Shown piece after piece: positions 36,701 through 41,941 of a stretch of 41,941 nucleotides of DNA (position 1 is its first letter; each line of letters opens with the position of its first letter). Source of the stretch: Armatimonadota bacterium (GTDB taxonomy: Bacteria; Armatimonadota; Zipacnadia; UBA1398; JAKPQA01). Location: positions 1 to 41,941 of the forward strand of contig JAKPQA010000365.1 in NCBI GenBank assembly GCA_029547025.1. Reading direction: 5' to 3'. A program made the position numbers and the translations under genes. The notes beneath the pieces were generated by a model, which saw only the letters and a list, made by a program, of their open reading frames with translations, ran no database searches and was not told where the DNA came from.

Positions 36701-37765
36701 ATGACTCGCATGCCAGCCCGGATAGTCCTGCCTCGCACGCCGCTCCTATGTGTGGTCTCCGCGGCGCTCTGCCTCAGCGCCGCGTGCATGCGCCAGGCAT
36801 CGGGCCAGGAGACCACTTCGGCGTCGGCCTGTGGCCAGCCCGGACCTCACCAGGTCGTCACGATGACTTTCGACTGGGCCGACCCCGCCCGCGCGGGCCG
36901 TCGTGTGCCGGCGAAGCTCTACGTTCCCGCGAGCACGGAAGCTCCGTGCCCCGTCATCATCTTCTCCCACGGGCTGGGTGGAACACGGGAGGGCTACGAG
37001 TACCTTGGGCGCCATTGGGCGAGTCATGGCTATGTCTCCGTTCACATCCAGCATGTTGGCAGTGACGACTCAGCCTGGCGTGGACAGCGGGACACTGTGG
37101 CCGCGATGCGCCGCGCCGCGGCTGACCCGCGTAACGCGATCGAGCGCCCGAGGGATGTCCGCTTCGCCATCGACCAGCTCGAGCGGCTGAACACAGAGGA
37201 AGGCGAACTCAGGGGCCGGCTCGACCTGGCTCACATCGGGATGGCCGGCCACAGCTTCGGAGCCCACACGACGCTCTGGGTGGCCGGCCAACCCATGCTG
37301 GGCCCGGCGGGCCTGCAACTACCTATGGGTGACCCGCGTGTAACGGCGGCCATCGCCATGAGCCCGGCGCCACCACCTCGTGCCAGCGACGCGGCCATCC
37401 GGCGCGCGTTCGGGCAGATCCGCCTTCCGTGTATGCACATGACCGGAACCGAGGATCAGAGCATCATCACCTCGACCACGCCGGCGCAGCGACGCATTCC
37501 GTATGACTGCTGCTCGGGGTCAGATCAGTACCTGTGCATCTACTCGGGGGGCGACCACATGGTCTATTCGGGCCGCGGCCGCCTGGCCGATCGGCCCAAG
37601 GACCCCGCCTTCCGCCAGCACACGCTCGAGCTGACCACGGCATTCTGGGATGCCTACTTGCGCAACGACCCCGCGGCCCGAACGTGGCTAGACGGCGGCG
37701 CGGCCGCAGCCTCGCTCGGCGCGGACGGGACTCTTGAGCAGAAGCATCCAGCGCCCCAGGAGTAG
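36701..37765 (+). CDS. Secreted alpha/beta hydrolase (dienelactone hydrolase/PAF-acetylhydrolase-like)
   Basis: This is a 354-residue protein starting at an ATG with GGAGG five bases upstream. An N-terminal signal ends at a non-canonical lipobox (SAAC, Cys29) or further on, so it is exported and possibly lipidated. The alpha/beta hydrolase fold shows FSHGLGGTREG (oxyanion region), the nucleophile Ser185 in GHSFG, an acid candidate Asp252 in TGTED and His286 in GGDHMVY. The serine triad suggests an esterase or lipase; in a glycan locus, deacetylation of acetylated sugars would fit. This is inference. It follows the sialidase-like gene on the same strand with 118 bases between them. Confidence 0.85.
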   Translation: MTRMPARIVLPRTPLLCVVSAALCLSAACMRQASGQETTSASACGQPGPHQVVTMTFDWADPARAGRRVPAKLYVPASTEAPCPVIIFSHGLGGTREGYEYLGRHWASHGYVSVHIQHVGSDDSAWRGQRDTVAAMRRAAADPRNAIERPRDVRFAIDQLERLNTEEGELRGRLDLAHIGMAGHSFGAHTTLWVAGQPMLGPAGLQLPMGDPRVTAAIAMSPAPPPRASDAAIRRAFGQIRLPCMHMTGTEDQSIITSTTPAQRRIPYDCCSGSDQYLCIYSGGDHMVYSGRGRLADRPKDPAFRQHTLELTTAFWDAYLRNDPAARTWLDGGAAAASLGADGTLEQKHPAPQE

Positions 37766-38172
37766 CCAGCGTGCGGCGACCGGCTCCGTTGCCGATGTGG
37801 TGTCGTTCCTCGGCACGTCACCGCAGTCGTGCCGTCCGATGCTGCCCTGCCACTGTATGGCGGCGTAGTCCTCTCCCCCACCACGACAGAGGCCGTCGTT
37901 TGGGCCTGGCAGACACACGAGCGGTGCACGGCGGCGCCGCCAGCGTGTCCAACGCCAACGACATGGTGCACCTCATTCACCGCCTGCCACCTCAGTCGCC
38001 CTGCGGACGACCTGAGCCGCGGAGGCCTCGGGCTCCTGGGGGCGAGTGGTGCGGGCTCCATCCGCAACGGCCAACGCGCGCGAGACGCGATCCATCAGGC
38101 AGGCACTGGGGGGGAGACAAGCCCCCTCCCGGCCTCTCCCGCACACGAGGGCGGTGAACAGCCAGCGCCGCT
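37766..38172. other. Gap between two convergent genes
   Basis: This 407-base stretch follows the alpha/beta hydrolase and precedes the 3' end of the GH106-like gene. I find no recognisable gene. A G-run and C-run at 38108-38126 (GGGGG, seven-base loop, CCCCC) could form a bidirectional terminator for both transcripts. Confidence 0.35.
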
Positions 38173-41100
38173 CTATGCCTTCCAGTCGAACTGGATCAGC
38201 TCCACGGGCGCCAGGACGAACCTCACTCGCTCGTCATCCTTGCCGAAGTACCCGCCCCACCCCACGCTGATCGCGCTGATCGCGTCGAGATCGAGCCGAC
38301 TGTTGGTATCCTTCGACCATCCGGCCAGCGAGAAGCTCTCGAGCCAGATGACCGACTCCTGCCAGCCCGGTTCCGACAGCGCGCGGCCCGCCGACGCCAG
38401 GTAGACCGCGCCGCCCTTCTCGTGTAGCAGAACCAGGAGTGAGGTGCCGCATCCAGCCTGGTCGTCGGGCGCGAACGTACGCAGCCTGAGGGCTTCGAAG
38501 CCCCGCAAGTCAGTGCTTGCCGGAAGCTTTGCGCTGGCGAAGCAGTGGCTGTCGATGCCGCCTTTCTGGATGGTGGCATCGATGACGACGGAGCCCGGCC
38601 GGTCGCCGCCCATGCCTGCCGTCGCGGGCGCGGTCGAGCGTGTGACATGCTCGGGCCCGGCGGCCTCGAACCGCACCTCGGCGCCCACGACGTCTGTCAG
38701 TGGCGTCGAGCTGGCCACGGGGCCGAGCGGCCCCTGCAGCTCCCGCCGCTTGCGTTCCACCGCGGTCGGGAACACGACGAACGTGGCGCTGTAGGGCTCC
38801 AGGGACAGCGACACCGCCCGTCCGCCACTGGCTTCGGAGGCGTCCCCAACCGAGATCGTGCCTGTGGCCGGGTCCCACAGCTCCGCGTCGCCGTCGGCCG
38901 AGAAGGTGCACTCAGCCTGGACCGGCGCCGCCGAGTCGTTGATGACGTAGTAGGCTTCGCGCCCTTCGATGCTCCAGTGGGCGTAGCGGAGCGCGCCGGA
39001 AGCATCGCCCGCGGAGAAGTCGCGCTCGAGCAACTGGTCGAGCAGCCGAGGCACGGCCGGGAGGAGCGTCTCGGGCACGTAGACCGCCACGCCGCCGGCG
39101 GCGTTGGTGTTGGCGATGATCTCTCCGCCCTCGCCCGCCTCCTCGCGGGCCGCGAGTCCCAGCATCCTCGCCGACGCGGCTCCCACGCGAGCGTCGCGCA
39201 GGTCCTCCGTGCTGTTCGCCGGGATGTCACCGGCACAGATCACGAGCCCGCCCTGGTCCCAGAACTCGCCGAGCCGCCGCCAGGCCTCGGCGGGGATTGT
39301 GTCGGTGGCCGCCAGCACCACCGCGCGGAAGCGCAGCGGGCCAGCGACGAGGGTGCCGTCCTCGACCTTGGCCTCGGCGATGGCGTGCGAGGGGATCACC
39401 TGGAAGTCCCGCTGGTTGCGGAACAGCAGGCCCTGGCACTCCTGCCACAGTCGATCGATGCGATGCACATCGGGTGAGCGCGTCGCCCCCTGCGTGGCCG
39501 GCGTCATGTGCGCCCAGACGCTCTCGATGGGGTATAGCACCGCCACATCCGTCACGGGCTTCCCGCCCGTCAGCATGGTGCCGCAGCGCCCGACGAACTC
39601 GTTCACGTGGCGCATCTGCGCCGTCTCCAGGTCGCGCCACGAGTAGTAGGACGTCGTCGTGTTTACGCCGGCCACATACAGGCGATTACAGGTGCCGACG
39701 ATGTCCGGTACGCCCACGGGCTCAACAGGCCTCGTGTCGCCCGCGGGCCGGTAGACCTGGGCGAAATCGGAGGTCTCCGACATGACAATGGGTGCTCCGT
39801 GCAAGTGAGCCACCGAGGAGAGTAGCTTCGCGATATGCCATGGCACGTTCGGCGGCGACGAGGTCAGGCAGTCGATGCCCGGGTAATCGAGGCGCTCCGC
39901 GCAGCGGTAGAAGTCCCCGTAGAAGATACAGTGGTTGGCGATACTCTCTTCCCACAGCAGATGGCCGCCTGAGCGTATCCCCGCCTGGTGGCACCAGTCC
40001 TGGATCTGTCCGAAGAATGCATCCGCCGTGCGCTGGCCCACGTGGTCCCAGAAGTCGCACCGCGCGCGGTGGCCGTCAGGCCCGGCATCAGCCACCAGCG
40101 CCGGCAGCCAGGGCGTGATGTCGTAGCCCTTGGCCGTCCGGAACGTCTGGGCGAAATCATCGGCCCACGGCACGGCCGCCCACGGTTGCTCTTTCATGAA
40201 CCCGGACATCAGCGAGGGCTCGTCCGTGAAGGTCGCGACGAACAGGTCCTTCAGCTCCGGCAGGCGCTTCACGTATTCCTCGTGCGTGAGCTCAATGAAC
40301 CGCTTCACCGGCCTCGGGTCCATGATGTTGATGTACGGCTGAGCGCGGAAGACGTTCGACACGGCGTGGGTGCCTTCGTGCAGGACGTTCTCGACGAACA
40401 CGAACACGTGCCACTCGCCGGCGGGCGGCGACCAGCGCAGGGTACCCTCGGTGATCGACCCCGACAGGTCCGTGGGGTCCTCCGCGTCGATCTGCCCCGC
40501 TTCGACCGGGCAGGCCACGGCCAGTCGTACCGGTCCGGGCGGCAGGGCGAGCTCGACCGCCTTGCCGTCGGTCGTCGTCTCCGCGATGTGCAGGCCCTTG
40601 GCCTGCCACTCGGGATGCTCCCTCAGCACCAGGCCCCCCGCGTTACCGCTGGGGTAGCCCTCCTCATCGTAGAGCCACATCGCCATACCCAGCTGGTGAG
40701 CCAGCCGTGCCCCGTGGACAAACGAGTCCCACAGCTCGTCGCTCTGGAGGTACTGGCTGAACGAAACGTTGCAGACCACGCCGCCAAAGCCCTGCTCGAG
40801 CAGTGTGGTGAAGAACGTCTCGTGCTGGTTTGGGTCGGCCGGCAGGCCATGGACGATCTTGAGGATCCGCCGGTCGGCGGGCGGGTTGGCGAAGCGTTCG
40901 CGGAGCTCGGCGCCCGTTGGCTTCATGCTCTCGATCAGCCTCTCAACGTAGTCCACGGGGAGCAGTGACACGGGTCCCTGTGGCATGCCCCCGGGGCCGC
41001 CGTGGTCGACGACACGGATGGCGAGTGTGTTCACCCCATCGGGGTCGATGCATTCCGCGGGCACGTCGTACCTGCGCGCAATCGTCGAGGGGTTCTGTGC

Positions 41101-41547
41101 GCCCTCACCAGTCGAGCCCACCTGCCGCCCGTTAACGAAGGTCGTGTCGACATCGTCCACCGCACCCATCCGCAGAACGAGGTCGATGCCGCGCCACGCG
41201 GCAGGGATGCGGAAGCTCATCCGGTACCACGCCACGCCGTTGTAGGCGTTCAGCTTCGACACTGCCGGATCCAGCTCGGGTGACGGCATGCCCTCGTAGG
41301 ACTCGGTGATGCCCTGATCCTCCCAGAAGCCCGGGACTCTCAGGGTCCGCCACCCCGAGTCGTCGAGGTTGGTGCTGGCCCACCCGTCCCTCTCACCCGT
41401 CTGGGCGGGGTCCGTATGGAACCGCCACTCACCCTCGAGGTTGCCGCCAGAGAGTGCCAGCTCCCGCGGCGCAAGCTGAGCCTGGCACGCCGCCGCCCAC
41501 ACGCACAACACGGCCGTCGCGACGATACAGGTGATCCGCGCCGACAT
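38173..41547 (-). CDS. Secreted GH106-like alpha-L-rhamnosidase candidate with GH2-like N-terminal domain
   Basis: This is a 1124-residue protein. The ATG reads MSARIT, with AAGGGG eight bases upstream, and opens a signal peptide (about 4-24). The N-terminal jelly-roll (about 40-200, WRFHTDP, WYRMSFRIP, LAIRVVDHGG) resembles GH2 sugar-binding domains. The catalytic barrel has the GH106 hallmark WLYDEEGYPSGNAGG near residues 290-304, FTDEPS near 441 and SGGHLLWEES near 528. GH106 contains alpha-L-rhamnosidases. A class-I glutamine amidotransferase-like segment may follow the barrel (about 700-830), with beta-sandwich domains at the C-terminus. Rhamnose as substrate is inferred from the motif, not proven. 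Confidence 0.85.
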   Translation of the reverse strand: MSARITCIVATAVLCVWAAACQAQLAPRELALSGGNLEGEWRFHTDPAQTGERDGWASTNLDDSGWRTLRVPGFWEDQGITESYEGMPSPELDPAVSKLNAYNGVAWYRMSFRIPAAWRGIDLVLRMGAVDDVDTTFVNGRQVGSTGEGAQNPSTIARRYDVPAECIDPDGVNTLAIRVVDHGGPGGMPQGPVSLLPVDYVERLIESMKPTGAELRERFANPPADRRILKIVHGLPADPNQHETFFTTLLEQGFGGVVCNVSFSQYLQSDELWDSFVHGARLAHQLGMAMWLYDEEGYPSGNAGGLVLREHPEWQAKGLHIAETTTDGKAVELALPPGPVRLAVACPVEAGQIDAEDPTDLSGSITEGTLRWSPPAGEWHVFVFVENVLHEGTHAVSNVFRAQPYINIMDPRPVKRFIELTHEEYVKRLPELKDLFVATFTDEPSLMSGFMKEQPWAAVPWADDFAQTFRTAKGYDITPWLPALVADAGPDGHRARCDFWDHVGQRTADAFFGQIQDWCHQAGIRSGGHLLWEESIANHCIFYGDFYRCAERLDYPGIDCLTSSPPNVPWHIAKLLSSVAHLHGAPIVMSETSDFAQVYRPAGDTRPVEPVGVPDIVGTCNRLYVAGVNTTTSYYSWRDLETAQMRHVNEFVGRCGTMLTGGKPVTDVAVLYPIESVWAHMTPATQGATRSPDVHRIDRLWQECQGLLFRNQRDFQVIPSHAIAEAKVEDGTLVAGPLRFRAVVLAATDTIPAEAWRRLGEFWDQGGLVICAGDIPANSTEDLRDARVGAASARMLGLAAREEAGEGGEIIANTNAAGGVAVYVPETLLPAVPRLLDQLLERDFSAGDASGALRYAHWSIEGREAYYVINDSAAPVQAECTFSADGDAELWDPATGTISVGDASEASGGRAVSLSLEPYSATFVVFPTAVERKRRELQGPLGPVASSTPLTDVVGAEVRFEAAGPEHVTRSTAPATAGMGGDRPGSVVIDATIQKGGIDSHCFASAKLPASTDLRGFEALRLRTFAPDDQAGCGTSLLVLLHEKGGAVYLASAGRALSEPGWQESVIWLESFSLAGWSKDTNSRLDLDAISAISVGWGGYFGKDDERVRFVLAPVELIQFDWKA

Positions 41548-41941
41548 CGAGACCGCCCCTTCCATCCTCAGCCGGGACGTCAACCAGCGAGGGGCGTTTC
41601 GCCTGGGGGTGCATGTCGGCCTGCCGCCGCGCTACCACGCCGCGGGCGCCAGTCTGGGCCTGGGTGGACGCGCATGGCTCGGACACCGCACTACCTGGCC
41701 TTGCGGAGAAGCAGTTGGAAGCCCACGCTCGCGTCGTCCCGCCCTACCCCCATTGGCGGTAACTTAGGGCTCCAGCGGCCCATGGGCCTGGTTGCGGAGC
41801 GGCGCCATGGGGGGAACCACGCGGGCTGTGCGTGGTGGGCCCCCAACGCGCCCATTCCAGGGTCCCGAGTGCGGCGCGAAGCCGCATTCGGGCTCGATCC
41901 GTCGGCCATGCGGCCGACCGGGCCGGTCAGGGGCCCCGCGC
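41548..41941. repeat. Terminal region with three adjacent hairpins
   Basis: No gene is convincing here. The first part upstream of the GH106-like start must hold its promoter. Near the end, three stems follow one another: ACCACGC/GCGTGGT (41816-41836, loop seven), a 12-pair stem with one G-U, CCCGAGTGCGGC/GCCGCATTCGGG (41864-41892, loop five), and GTCGGCC/GGCCGAC (41901-41918, loop four). The GACCG/CGGTC dyad overlaps the last one. Confidence 0.45.

Noticed and set aside
37829-38404. A plus-strand frame in the gap after the alpha/beta hydrolase.
   Set aside because: It runs into the antisense of the GH106-like gene, has no ribosome site and no family-like sequence.

Overview
The window is about 42 kb of GC-rich bacterial chromosome, densely packed with bacterial housekeeping genes (L21, L27, Obg, glutamate 5-kinase) and a large set of secreted glycan-active proteins. 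The mix fits the Armatimonadota / Planctomycetota / Hydrogenedentota type of genome: SpoIIE-type phosphatase, ECF vitamin transporter, fused homocysteine methyltransferase-MTHFR, DUF4091 and DUF6259 glycosidases, UroD-like proteins and a GH106-like enzyme, with no SusC/SusD pair. That placement is inference; there is no rRNA, and I could not confirm any tRNA, CRISPR array or insertion sequence.

Left part (1-8852 and its partner to 10590). A truncated RhaT/GRP-like sugar transporter runs off the left edge. A secreted coiled-coil protein of unknown function follows. It converges on a four-gene chain on the minus strand (6345 to 1546): S component, fused double ATPase, EcfT and a membrane SpoIIE-type phosphatase, each start overlapping the previous stop by 4 bases. 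A small lipoprotein gene lies between this chain and a heterodimeric ABC exporter whose first subunit has a degenerate ATP site.

Middle (10591-24100). A broken secreted-protein gene in three frames precedes the minus-strand operon rplU-rpmA-obg-proB. That operon has a recognisable sigma70-type promoter, a leader hairpin, a hairpin between rpmA and obg, and a terminator-like hairpin after proB. Upstream of it lies a second minus-strand cluster: a divergent lysine 2,3-aminomutase-family radical SAM enzyme, a giant MscS-type channel overlapping it by 26 bases, and a DUF389 membrane protein with a threefold repeat domain and C-terminal ankyrin repeats. Before these is a bifunctional homocysteine methyltransferase / methylenetetrahydrofolate reductase, and before that a ferredoxin-nitroreductase fusion.

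Right part (25251-41547). This is a glycan-degradation island: a beta-helix/LamG (GH141-like) protein, a DUF4091/GH123-like protein translationally coupled to a UroD-like protein, a DUF6259 glycosidase-like protein, a polytopic C39-like peptidase, a five-Asp-box sialidase-like protein, an alpha/beta hydrolase and a GH106-like protein. Most carry secretion signals. They probably release and trim a decorated polysaccharide outside the cytoplasm. The two exceptions, the cytosolic UroD-like protein and the membrane peptidase, are the least explained parts. The extreme right end carries three closely spaced hairpins.

The points I consider most worth following are the aminomutase-MscS-DUF389 cluster (a possible osmoadaptation module), the UroD-like gene embedded in the glycan island, and the DUF389-triplicate-ankyrin fusion.
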